From contig NC_087067.1 in NCBI RefSeq assembly GCF_963678635.1, positions 6,180,647-6,244,646 on the forward strand: 64,000 nucleotides of DNA, read 5' to 3'. This DNA is from Symsagittifera roscoffensis (Eukaryota > Xenacoelomorpha > Acoela > Convolutidae). The notes under the pieces are model-generated. The model saw only the letters and a list, made by a program, of their open reading frames with translations, had not been told where the DNA came from and did no database searches. The position numbers and the translations under genes are program-made. The stretch's first letter is position 1, and each line of letters starts with the position of its first letter. Below, in pieces: positions 56,701-64,000 of the stretch.

Positions 56701-56838
56701 GCCATCAAGGACGTACTAGAGCGGAACGAAGAAGTTTTTTCGAGGCATAAAGCGGATATCGGGTGTTGTATTTTTTTGAGCATGAAATTGAACTTGAGGA
56801 GAACGCGGTACCGCACAGGGAGGGGGCGAGGCGCATGA
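53722..56838 (+). CDS. Gypsy C: Gag capsid, zinc knuckles and aspartic protease
   Basis: A 1038-codon frame. Residues about 130-300 carry a retrotransposon capsid region (WVEVMRLHLEQDNLNDERQA). Two CCHC knuckles follow: CANCGSVDHHVADC (residue 341) and CFFCNQEGHFRMDC (393), both exactly C-x2-C-x4-H-x4-C, for RNA packaging. A helical linker leads to the protease with RGLLDTGAVSSVIP (catalytic Asp at residue 700) and FILGRDFIRNFDV. The C-terminal linker has LSSCSNFPERP. The frame overlaps the RT frame by 76 bases. The coding start is not the true protein start, as the coiled coil begins upstream. Confidence 0.9.
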   Translation: MDTMNRNQAESSCAIQAKLDAILRNSTSQERPAADRSQGTRVDFVEPQRNKRQSTPLPLNRDAVSIAPTAAKTIMKNGTSNTTSGPGDSTASSNAGPDAMTWASTWEMMNRTLEAFATRNTDSSDRRDGKSRKTFKKPKEFKDDSDGCIDTWVEVMRLHLEQDNLNDERQACTAILSNLEGTALKCVVAKKEEERDTADKIFEILLNLFGSGMKGHQAMMRFEKRRQRDDESIDRFLDDLESLRRRSDPEESTNRRNFSIASKFIDGVKSDDLRTMLATYYTLSKDSAPTPEEMRQKSREYMLMKPKKYSYSENRNTQGGSQPQRSSWYKPRDHVDKRRSCANCGSVDHHVADCTTYKQGMKSLGYAPDEEDMSQMEEHEYYSGLIIKIGARCFFCNQEGHFRMDCPLFWEAVKDQSHPKHKLALAAVQNQRNRQNEFEPRNLGAPSTESPTKTVKAATHVKGAIESAARNSLEINYEKAATEAINKVKQDLAAKEIEQRLKLEIERQNFNEALTGSKPTPEAIPGSTKTGNCNTVKMVTGKPFGISKIGARIMSIITVGGHEVTRKLSEPSDPTIMHIDVYTDYLSCISPQTTSRALRALLTRGGSKSVRVDNRYTEAYGPHEVMLNIDGINIYTKTMITCDEDLIGQIYVGKEELKVRSIGHCAMLEEDAMHIRTEADVTGHVLDISGKKTQLRGLLDTGAVSSVIPIETWERMGFDKGDLIDSRIRLLAANKGALRVLGRTPIIALNLGERNLWMSFLVVENLDESDQFILGRDFIRNFDVTIDLNNAMFRIRNPDRRYAIKPVNLIMANEIKAPVFLSRRVRLKANEAAIVGLRMKNYNELSDNKQVCIVPNPNSQSAAVLGRSFSITKSGLFVSVLLNTLDIPITIQRGRKLGYALPVKTRYETTENSKQNEVVDCPNHRDKICILRRLQKIKDSSGLVKSLKSETDDGLSSCSNFPERPTLDEIQTDKPVLPEIEHLRGKLKDEQLEAIKDVLERNEEVFSRHKADIGCCIFLSMKLNLRRTRYRTGRGRGA

Positions 56839-58580
56839 CCCCACACAAATCGGAGGCGTGTAGAAAAGAAATCGAGACGTTACTAGAGTATGACATGATA
56901 GAACCATCCAAGTCACCGTGGGCGTGTGGAGTAGTGATGGCCAAAAAGAAAGGCGACCAGTTGAGGTTTTGTTGTGACTTTCAATACCTGAACTCCGTCA
57001 CGGTGAAGGATGCCTATCTCATACCTAGGATTGATGAGAGCCTCTCGAAGTTAGGTGATGCAAAATTTTTTACGACTCTTGATTTAGGCTCGCCCTTTTG
57101 GCAGGTACCACTAAGGAAGCAGGACAGGGACAAGACAGGGTTCGCCTGCGAGTTGGGTCTTTTTCAATGGAAACGGATGCCGTTTGGACTTTGCAACGCC
57201 ACAGCCACGTTTCAGCGGTTGATGGCACAAGCGCTGATAGGCGTGACGAAGAAGTATGGCAATCTGGTAATGTGCTACGTGGATGACGTGGTAATAGCGA
57301 CGCCCACATTGGAAGACCACATTGAGAGACTTGACGAAGTGTTCGCATGCATGAAAAGGTCGGGGCTAAAGTGTAAACCATCAAAGTGCGAGATACTCAA
57401 GGACTCAATAAAATACTTGGGCAGGATGGTAGACAAGCACGGCATCAGATCTGATCCGGACGCCGTGGAAGCAGTCCTAACCTGGAAATCACCGAAGACA
57501 GAACACCAGTTGATGAGCTTCCTGGGTTTCGCTAACTATTATAGAGAGTTCATCAAAGGCTATGCGGACAAGGTATACCCGATGCAACAATTAATGAGAC
57601 ACAAGGGCAAGAAGTTCACGTGGAACAACGCAGCAGAAGAGTCATTCCAGAGAATAAAGAAAGAGCTATGTGAGGCACCAGTAGTGGGTATGCCGATTGA
57701 GAAAGGGATGTACGTGCTGGACACGGATGCGTCGGTAGTCGCGATTTCTGGAATTCTCCATCAAGAACAAGAATGGAATGGGAAGACAGTCTTGAGCCCA
57801 ATAGCGTACGGGAGCAAAGTCCTGAGTGACACGGAAATGAAGTACGGAGCACCGAAAGCAGAGATGTTCGCGGTGGTTACCTTTGTCGAGAAATACAGGG
57901 CATACCTGGGCAGTGAGCCATTCAAGTTGCGAGTCGACAATCGAGCACTGAGCTGGCTGAAAACGTACTCAATGGACCAAAGTTACATTGGGAGGTGGAT
58001 AGTTCGCCTGGACGGATACAACATGATAATTGAGCATAGAACACGAGATAAACATCAGAATGCCGACAGCTTGAGTAAGAAGACGGAGTTCTATGAGAGA
58101 CAAGAGCAAAGAGAGGCAGACAGACCTGAAATCAAAGATGGCTTCTCCTTCATGGACAAGGAAACGTACGACAGTCTTCCACTCACGAGATGGCTGGACA
58201 AATCAGGCAAACCGATTGAAGATCATCCTGAATTACCTAAAGAACCTCCAGAAAAGACCATCTTGAAGAAGAGCAGAAGGATTCCGATAGAAATAATACT
58301 AAAGTCGAAGATCGTGAGGGAGACGCTCAAGGCAAAAGGCTATGATCTTAACCAGGTAGAAGCAGGAACTGCACAGATAGATGATGACTTAATGAGGTTA
58401 CTCGAGAAACTATCAGATGAGAAGCCCGTGATCCAAGAGAAGGGTCAAGAGGAACCGGAAGTCACTATACTTCGGAGAAAAGAAACAGTGAACAATACTG
58501 ACTCCTCAAGAGGAAGCGTCACTGACAGCAAAGATGTCGTGCGGTCACTAGTTGACAAAATCCCCGAAAACATTCTGTAG
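56763..58580 (+). CDS. Gypsy C: reverse transcriptase and RNase H
   Basis: A 605-codon frame, -1 relative to gag-protease. RT motifs: CCDFQYLN, FFTTLDLGSPFWQVPL (first aspartate, about residue 106), MPFGLCNATATFQRLMAQAL, and CYVDDVVIATP (YVDD at about 172). FLGFANYYREFIKGYADKVY is the typical Gypsy connection region. RNase H has YVLDTDASVVAISG (about 320), FAVVTFVEKYRAYLG and FKLRVDNRALSWLKTY, retaining its acidic residues. The frame ends at a TAG (58578-58580) in phase with the integrase frame, so this stop interrupts Pol. All catalytic residues are present. Confidence 0.95.
   Translation: MLYFFEHEIELEENAVPHREGARRMTPHKSEACRKEIETLLEYDMIEPSKSPWACGVVMAKKKGDQLRFCCDFQYLNSVTVKDAYLIPRIDESLSKLGDAKFFTTLDLGSPFWQVPLRKQDRDKTGFACELGLFQWKRMPFGLCNATATFQRLMAQALIGVTKKYGNLVMCYVDDVVIATPTLEDHIERLDEVFACMKRSGLKCKPSKCEILKDSIKYLGRMVDKHGIRSDPDAVEAVLTWKSPKTEHQLMSFLGFANYYREFIKGYADKVYPMQQLMRHKGKKFTWNNAAEESFQRIKKELCEAPVVGMPIEKGMYVLDTDASVVAISGILHQEQEWNGKTVLSPIAYGSKVLSDTEMKYGAPKAEMFAVVTFVEKYRAYLGSEPFKLRVDNRALSWLKTYSMDQSYIGRWIVRLDGYNMIIEHRTRDKHQNADSLSKKTEFYERQEQREADRPEIKDGFSFMDKETYDSLPLTRWLDKSGKPIEDHPELPKEPPEKTILKKSRRIPIEIILKSKIVRETLKAKGYDLNQVEAGTAQIDDDLMRLLEKLSDEKPVIQEKGQEEPEVTILRRKETVNNTDSSRGSVTDSKDVVRSLVDKIPENIL
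56772..56778 (+). promoter_or_regulatory. Possible -1 ribosomal frameshift heptamer T TTT TTG
   Basis: In the gag-protease frame the codons read (AT)T TTT TTG. A -1 slip here joins protease to the RT frame in the position where copies A and B are colinear in a single frame. A one-base T deletion would look the same, and A/B do not have the T run, so this is a weak candidate. Confidence 0.3.
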
Positions 58581-58604
58581 CAGACCAAGGTTAGGGAAAA
58601 GAAA

Positions 58605-59912
58605 GTGACGTTTAAAGAAGATACTGAACACCTGGGACTAGGTCAAGAGTCCGGGGAGTGTTCCATGTTCACGGAAGAAGAAACCGGAGAAGGAAAATTG
58701 TCCGGGGAGCGTGAAGAATGGGATGAAGACTCGGATGAGAGCAGCGAAAACCAAGACAGTGTGTGCATGATATTGGCGGAAGAGAAGACAAGGCACCACG
58801 ACAGGGAGTTACAGACGGATCCATCTTCAGGAACGTACAATCTGGACGTACAGGAGATACGAGGTGGTGAAGAACTTGAGAAAATTGCGGTTTCAAGGAA
58901 GCCATTCAGGGAATTATCATGCAACTCAAACGTCAGAACGAATCTGGTGCCAGAAAATGATATGAAAATCGTGAAAAGGATGATATGCGTGAAGCTGAGT
59001 GATGACATCCACAACCCTGGTGAGATGAATGGACAGATCATGGCGCTAAAGGAGCATGTCAAGGCAAGATATAGGCTGTCAGACATAAAAAGAGCCCAAA
59101 AGAATGACAAAATGACAAGTAACCTCTCCAAATGGATCCAGTTGGGGGTCAAGGAGAAGGGGGAACTCGAGGAAGACAGCTACAAGATCTTGAGCCAGTT
59201 CTACAAAGAGAAGAAAGACTTACTCTACCACACAGCTGATGGGGTGGTAGCATGCAAGAGGAAAGATGAGGAGAAGATATTACACAAATACCACCTCATC
59301 ATACTGCCACAATTGTATCAAACGGAGGTGCTTTTCAGATCGCACGACCAGATGGGGCACCAGGCGATAGATAAAGTACAACAAAGGATACTTCACAGGT
59401 TTGATTGGCCAGGAATGAGAAAAGCTTGCGAGAGATGGGTGAATGCCTGCTTGGCATGCCTCCAGGTAAAAGACCCAAGGAAGATGAAGTTTCCCCTCAA
59501 GTCCGTCGAGAGCTCAGAGTTCAATGAAGTGGTGCAGATAGACCATCAAAAAATCTGCATGACGGAGTCGGGATATAACCAGATACTGGTTACAATAGAT
59601 CACTTCACAAAGTTGGCGGAAGCGGTTCCGTGCCAGACAGCCTCGGCCGAGGAGACATGTGATCATCTGATAACGCATTGGATATCGCGGTATGGTTGTC
59701 CAATGACTTTCCAGTCGGACAACGGCAAAGCTTTTGTGGGGGACTTGACAAAAGAATTGATGAGGAGATCGCACATTGCTCAAGCACACTCGACAACCTA
59801 CCATCCACAGACCAACGGGTTGGTAGAGAGACAGAACAGTACACTGGTCAACATGTTAAGGGTGTACTGCTCAAGATACATGACGGATGGGATAAATAAC
59901 TGCCACAGGTAG
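58605..59912 (+). CDS. Gypsy C: RNase H-integrase linker, integrase zinc region and DDE core
   Basis: In phase with the RT frame after one TAG. The N-terminal 90 residues carry two S-G-E motifs (QESGECSM and KLSGEREE) and an acidic patch. The zinc region is LFRSHDQMGHQAIDKVQQ plus CLACLQVKD (HHCC). The core shows VVQIDHQKICM (D), FQSDNGKAF (D) and TNGLVERQNS (E), a full D,D-35-E triad. The frame is lost at GINNCHR (59890-59912), where alignment with B shows an altered base before an added stop. Integration enzyme, complete except for that break. Confidence 0.95.
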   Translation: MTFKEDTEHLGLGQESGECSMFTEEETGEGKLSGEREEWDEDSDESSENQDSVCMILAEEKTRHHDRELQTDPSSGTYNLDVQEIRGGEELEKIAVSRKPFRELSCNSNVRTNLVPENDMKIVKRMICVKLSDDIHNPGEMNGQIMALKEHVKARYRLSDIKRAQKNDKMTSNLSKWIQLGVKEKGELEEDSYKILSQFYKEKKDLLYHTADGVVACKRKDEEKILHKYHLIILPQLYQTEVLFRSHDQMGHQAIDKVQQRILHRFDWPGMRKACERWVNACLACLQVKDPRKMKFPLKSVESSEFNEVVQIDHQKICMTESGYNQILVTIDHFTKLAEAVPCQTASAEETCDHLITHWISRYGCPMTFQSDNGKAFVGDLTKELMRRSHIAQAHSTTYHPQTNGLVERQNSTLVNMLRVYCSRYMTDGINNCHR

Positions 59913-59941
59913 TAGGGGCCTACAACAGTACACAGCACTCA

Positions 59942-61654
59942 TTGACGGGCATCAGTCCCTTCATGATGTTGACGGGCAGGGAGAGAGCAATGCCTCTGAC
60001 ATTCTTTTACCCGGAATACGAGGGGAAAAGGACGTCGCCTCAGGCATACGTAAAAGAAGCGATCAAAAGACAACAAGAGCTAAACGAGCTATGCAGGAGG
60101 AACACGGCGCAACCGCAAATGAGGCAACGCAGAAAATATGACGAAAAAATATTACAAGCAAGGCCATATGAGGTGGGCCAATACGTGTGGGTCTTTCAAA
60201 ATGTCATACCGCCCAAGGGAACGAAGAAACTACTCAAGAAGTGGAGGGGACCATTCATGATAACGGAAGTTCATCAACAAGGACGGTTCTACCGCTTGAG
60301 CACTGGGCGAGCAGCACATTATGAAAATCTGAAGCCTCACGTTCCGTCCCCGGAGGACTGGTGCATACCGAAGGACATGGAGGGTCTCGAGTACCTGGTG
60401 GTAGAGCCAGCGTGTGAAGTGAATGAAAAAGGCACCAGAGAGAAAAATGATGGTAATGAGAACTTGAGTTTAGACGACAATGAAAAGATAGAGGTGGAGT
60501 CTGAAGCAGGATCGTTTGTAGAAGAAGACTGGAACGACCCGGAGCAAGATGAGGTGCCGAAGTGGATGGAGCCAGATCGACCAATACCACCGGGGACCAG
60601 GACTGGCAATCGTAAACGGACCAGCATGAGGTACAACAGATACGGGGATGACTTCTTGATCGATAAGATACAGCCAGATAAATTGGGCGAGGAACTACTG
60701 AGTGTAGGCGAACTGGAAGCCGAAGAGGAATGGCAGGTCATTGACGATGGTGGGCACTATCCGCAGGAAGACTACTCGACACCAGAATTGGAGACGGATC
60801 TCGAACAGAGTGAGATAGAGAGGAGGGAGAACACGAACTTGAGTATACTAGAGTGGATGCGCGATGTCAAAGACGAGAGCCACGAAGGACAAAGCATTCA
60901 ACAAGTCGACGTGTCATCGGCAAATTATATGAAGACAGAGGACCCTCTTTTCGGATGGACGGCAACAGACAGGCCACTGGACATTCCTCCGGACAATTCA
61001 GACCTGACAACATCGACGGGGACGTCGATAAATATTTTTGTCCGGGGAGTGGGGGTAGGACTTACCCACACCGAAAATTTGATGATAAAGAAGCTCAAGG
61101 AAGTGAGAGAAACAAGCGAATTGGAACTGGAAGAAGAAGAGCCAGAGCCTACCATAGGTCGGAATTTCAAAACGAAGTTTGAAATACCCAATGAGTACTC
61201 GGAAAACATCATGATAACGGATAGCGACTTCATCCTGTCAAACAGGACTAGCGCGATCTGCGTCACGGCGGACATGAGTTTCAAATCAAGATTGGAAGCT
61301 GACTTCAAAAGAGAGTACCAGAATGTGGAGTTTCTGTTCAGACAGAGACCAGGAATGGGAGGGATGGCAGCGCTTCCACCATCAGTAGCACAAGTCCCGG
61401 GCAAATATCTGTGCTTCCTAGTGACGAGGGTCAGTGACAGGAACACAATTGATCCCGAACACGTGATGTTGGCAATAACAAGACTATGAGACTTCATGAT
61501 TGAAAGAGGAATAACGGAGGTCTCAATGCCGGTGTATGACCCAAACAGGGGCAAACTGAGCTCAAGGGAATTGTACGCTATCCTACACGTAGTCTTCGCG
61601 GAAACTGAGATAATGGTGTATCTTCACAAGAAATACTACTTGAGCATCGCCTGA
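59942..61654 (+). CDS. Gypsy C: integrase C-terminal domain, acidic linker and macro domain
   Basis: Residues 1-150 finish integrase: SLTGISPFMMLTGRERAMPL, then KKWRGPFMITEVHQQGRFYR (GPY/F module). A highly acidic linker follows. From about 61180 the protein becomes a macro domain: MITDSDFILSNRTSAICVTA, MSFKSRLEADFKREYQNVEF, GMGGMAALPPSVAQVPGKYL, CFLVTRVSDRNTIDPEHVML, then after a CGA-to-TGA stop (61487-61489) DFMIERGITEVSMPVYDPNR and VFAETEIMVYLH, ending at TGA 61652-61654. Block order and spacing match TARG1/OARD1-type ADP-ribosylhydrolases: aspartate in strand 1, gain of GGxAxL, a Y-x-x-x-L-(I/V)-T strand, an S-(L/M)-P segment and a final E-V-F-type helix. I am fairly sure of the fold, less of activity. 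Confidence 0.8.
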
Positions 61655-62167
61655 GTTGGGCACACGGGGGTCTCGAGTTGGGCGTGAAGGAGGAGTCTTG
61701 AGTTAGGTACTGGGGTGCGGCACAGGTAAAGGGATCTTAAGACGAGATTGGCATGACAATTGATTTTAGAAGGATTAACGGTGCTAAAACATAAAATGAA
61801 TCTGCATGCTTTTAAGAAAATTCCAATTGAATTGATTTTAGGGGAATGAAAATGATAAGATTTTAACCATACTGGTAAAAAGGGGGTTTCTAGGTTAGGA
61901 ACATGACATATTAAGTCTTAATATGGTTTCTGTTTTCAGATCAAGTTTGATAAACAAAGTTGAAAATCCAACTATACTCAAGCGAGAGACAGAAAGGGAA
62001 ATCTTGATTGAACTTGCGATAATCGACACCTGCAGCAAGTATTTGCAAGGAGACATTTCTAGAGAATTCTTAAGTTGGTCAATTCTTGAGTCGGTAAGGT
62101 AATTCTTGAGTCGGTAAGGTAATTCTTGAGCTGGTTAATACTCGAACACATCCCGAAGTCAGAGAAA
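61655..62167. other. Spacer between Pol and the second gene of Gypsy C
   Basis: AT-rich, non-coding. TCTGTTTTCAG at about 61929-61939 would serve as a splice acceptor. At 62064-62140 there are three to four units of a 20 bp repeat (AATTCTTGAGTCGGTAAGGT). Length is comparable to the spacers in A and B. Confidence 0.5.
62064..62140 (+). repeat. 20 bp short tandem repeat upstream of the second gene
   Basis: Units start at 62081, 62101 and 62121, with a weaker one at 62064. TCTTGAG(T/C) strings are also common elsewhere in the leader. Confidence 0.8.
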
Positions 62168-62971
62168 ATGGCAGACAGGTTCTGGAAATCCATGCCCGCG
62201 GCCCTGAAGAAGCCCACTCTCGATGAGCTGTACAGACGCCTGAGGGACCTGGATTATACCCAGATAGACAAGAGAATGGCGGTAATGCTGAATGCCATCC
62301 TCCAGTTGGAAGAACAGGGTGAGTGCAGGGAGTCTGCGACGGAGGCTGTCTTGATGGTCGGCTACACCACCGAGGGAATATCAAATCAGGAACAGACCCG
62401 ATGGTTGTCTTGGAATGTGGATGGAGGAGTAAGGGGCTTTGACTTGGCAAGGAATCCTGGCCTGAGTAACAATACCGAATATGGCGCAGGAGAATTCCCA
62501 CTACCAACTAGGCCATCAGCAAGATCGACGGGCCAGAGCTCGAGTAAGGTGCCATCGATGACGCGAGCGCAACAGACGACTGAGGCATATCCGGATCTTG
62601 GTGTTCTAAAGAAAGAGCTCGAAAAGACGCAGAGGGAAAGGAACAAGGCGAACCTCGCTCTGGATCAGGCAAAGCTGGATCGGGAAAAGGCTCAGCTGGA
62701 AAGGGACCAGGCGTTCATCGAACGAGATCAGACTCTGAGGTTGTTTGAGATGCTGCGGGCTGAACATCAGCAGGAACTAAGGGTGCGGGAGAATGCCGCG
62801 AATTGTGAGCAACTGAAGTCGGAGATGGAGAGGATAGAACAACGACAACGTGAACTTGATGCACAGAAGGGAGCCAGGCCAAAGGAGCGAGTGGTTACCA
62901 GCTCGAGGCCAGAGTCACGCATGGAAGTGGATGAAGCCCCCAGCCAGGGCAAGAGGACGGTTCAACCTTGA
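62168..62971 (+). CDS. Gypsy C: second gene, helical N-terminus and coiled coil
   Basis: The frame is open from 62126, but alignment with copy B (start at 35287) favours the methionine at 62168 (MADRFWKSMPAALKKPTLDE). Residues about 20-60 are helical (MAVMLNAILQLEEQGECRES) and match B's MLLTALINILGHDNRG. FPLPTRPSARSTG matches MPLPTKPKPG. Residues about 145-230 form a long coiled coil (LKKELEKTQRERNKANLALD, QLERDQAFIERDQTLRLFEM). The frame ends at TGA 62969. The SGNH frame begins in the +1 frame within 20 bases, so the two were probably a single protein or are joined by frameshift. Confidence 0.8.
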   Translation: MADRFWKSMPAALKKPTLDELYRRLRDLDYTQIDKRMAVMLNAILQLEEQGECRESATEAVLMVGYTTEGISNQEQTRWLSWNVDGGVRGFDLARNPGLSNNTEYGAGEFPLPTRPSARSTGQSSSKVPSMTRAQQTTEAYPDLGVLKKELEKTQRERNKANLALDQAKLDREKAQLERDQAFIERDQTLRLFEMLRAEHQQELRVRENAANCEQLKSEMERIEQRQRELDAQKGARPKERVVTSSRPESRMEVDEAPSQGKRTVQP

Positions 62972-62990
62972 CCGCGAGGCTCGAGAACAC

Positions 62991-64000
62991 ATGAGTGAAG
63001 GGTTGGAAGTCTGGATACCGAATGAAGCAACGTCCTCCTTGCGTAGCTTGGATACGCAACCCATACGCCCGCTGATGGATGTGGTACTGCCGGGATATAC
63101 CCCAACCTCGCCCTCGAGCGGCAGTCAGGTGAGCGGCAGCTCATCGCGTCTGAAGGAGCTGAGCGAGAGATTGCGGCAGAGAAGTCGTGAAAGTTCGGCA
63201 AGGGCGGAGCTTCCTCCAACGTGGAGGGAACAGCCGGTCAGGAGCGTCATGATCTCGAGTTATAAGAAGAACACCGAAAAAGGGTACCACAGGCACAATC
63301 GGCTGGATTGGAATGCGGAACAGAAGGCCAGGAGGGATTGCTTTCATGATGCAGCATGGGTGGAATATCTTGCGCCACCCCGTGTGCCAGAAGGCGCGGT
63401 CCACCTGATTATAGGGGACAGCCTAGTGCGGGTGTTGACCCGTATTCAATCGCACTGGCAGACAGGAATTTTGAGTTTCGCTGGAGCTGCCACGCCACAG
63501 ATATTGGCAACGCTTGAGATGCCAGGAATGACAAAAGTATACACGGTGACCCTGATGATCCGAACGAATGATGTATCAAGGGGAGAAGCGAGGAAAGTAA
63601 CGAGGCTGCACGACAAGATGAGCTGCCTTCTTGAGGAACTGAGGATCCAGATGGATCCCATCCTGTTGACGGTATGTACTGTCCCTCATAACATGAAGTT
63701 CGATCAGCACGCCTTGGAAATGAACGAGAAGGTGCGGAACCTAAACGGGGTGATCCGAGAAATCCACCGGAAGAGTGTGCTCCCCATCAGATTGTTGGAC
63801 GTGGCGGAGCGCATGGAGCAAGCGGGATTCCCTGAAGACACCTCCAGTGATGGAATCCACTTCGACAGACCGAGGGGAGCAGAGTGGCTGAATGACGTCT
63901 TTCAAGGACACATAAATGCGGTAGAGGCGGATCTGCTAGAGACGGCCCAATTCTTATTGGGGCCACCTCCGAACCCACCATTCCTTGCCTCGAGGGCCTT
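62991..64000 (+). CDS. Gypsy C: SGNH (GDSL-type) hydrolase, open to the window edge
   Basis: Uninterrupted for 336 codons from ATG 62991; the same frame is open further upstream from about 62955. A disordered start is followed by HLIIGDSLVRVL (GDS serine, about 63408-63440), LSFAGAATPQIL, VTLMIRTNDVSRGEA (where copy B has V-G-T-N-N, so the glycine is replaced by arginine), LTVCTVPHNMKFD, and SSDGIHFDRPRGAEWLN with the D-x-x-H pair (about 63850-63890). Blocks I, III and V of the SGNH superfamily are all present. Family members cleave ester or acetyl groups. The arginine in block III may affect the oxyanion hole. No stop seen, so this part may still be intact. Confidence 0.85.
   Translation, partial: MSEGLEVWIPNEATSSLRSLDTQPIRPLMDVVLPGYTPTSPSSGSQVSGSSSRLKELSERLRQRSRESSARAELPPTWREQPVRSVMISSYKKNTEKGYHRHNRLDWNAEQKARRDCFHDAAWVEYLAPPRVPEGAVHLIIGDSLVRVLTRIQSHWQTGILSFAGAATPQILATLEMPGMTKVYTVTLMIRTNDVSRGEARKVTRLHDKMSCLLEELRIQMDPILLTVCTVPHNMKFDQHALEMNEKVRNLNGVIREIHRKSVLPIRLLDVAERMEQAGFPEDTSSDGIHFDRPRGAEWLNDVFQGHINAVEADLLETAQFLLGPPPNPPFLASRA

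Larger units (their letters stand above)
52606..64000 (+). mobile_element. Ty3/Gypsy copy C, best preserved, continues past the window edge
   Basis: Order: gag-like coiled-coil frame, capsid and two zinc knuckles, protease, RT-RNase H, integrase, acidic linker, macro domain, spacer, coiled-coil gene and SGNH gene. It is diverged from A and B but colinear with them. Lesions are few: a frameshift near 53675, a possible programmed one at 56772, TAG at 58578, a one-base change near 59890 and TGA at 61487. LTRs were not identified; the 3' end lies beyond 64000. Confidence 0.9.

Overview
The window is from a eukaryotic, almost certainly metazoan, genome and is dominated by retroelements and satellite-type repeats. 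No bacterial or phage gene organisation is visible. The background is AT-rich and gene-poor. Two retroelement classes make up most of the recognisable coding sequence: Penelope-like elements (PLEs, with GIY-YIG endonuclease) and Ty3/Gypsy-type elements. The only host gene trace is the 3' end of a gamma-butyrobetaine/trimethyllysine dioxygenase gene (about 5600-5878). Phylum cannot be fixed from the sequence; an invertebrate is my guess.

Layout. 1-8134: a 2.2 kb AT-rich repeat in three copies with a tRNA-like segment, interrupted by an inverted Gypsy fragment (4190-5590) and the dioxygenase exon. 8255-9085: a decayed PLE. 9120-17350: two copies of a composite repeat, one holding 16 monomers of a ~204 bp hairpin-rich satellite (9932-13188), the other one monomer. 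17073-20838: a recent 1.88 kb tandem duplication of a rearranged PLE whose two halves converge. 20693-22512: more PLE remnants. 22513-43840: two Gypsy copies in direct tandem (A and B), followed in B by a very long decayed second reading frame. 43843-52598: mostly non-coding, with the best-preserved PLE (46300-48870), a 734 bp tandem duplication and a 14 bp minisatellite. 52599-64000: the best-preserved Gypsy element (C), which runs off the right edge.

The Gypsy elements are unusual. Pol carries the standard order protease, reverse transcriptase, RNase H, integrase, and then an acidic linker and a C-terminal macro domain that resembles the TARG1/OARD1 ADP-ribosylhydrolase family. A spacer of 0.4-0.5 kb follows, then a second gene region. 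It begins with a coiled-coil protein, continues into an SGNH (GDSL-type) hydrolase domain and, in copy B, extends for about 8.5 kb of decayed frame with a second possible SGNH-like segment. A repeated L-S-G-E peptide lies between RNase H and integrase; the same short DNA string recurs near the macro domain in another reading frame.

The PLEs are unusual too. In four separate loci a PHD-type zinc finger (Cys4-His-Cys3) lies inside the reverse transcriptase, between motif B (GVAMGSS) and the catalytic motif C (YVDD). The best copy is preceded by an endonuclease fragment and an LTR-like spacer with a hammerhead-ribozyme-like motif, as expected of tandem PLEs.

Every element seen is damaged by stops or frameshifts. 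Copies A and B share several lesions, so they probably arose by duplication of an already dead element.
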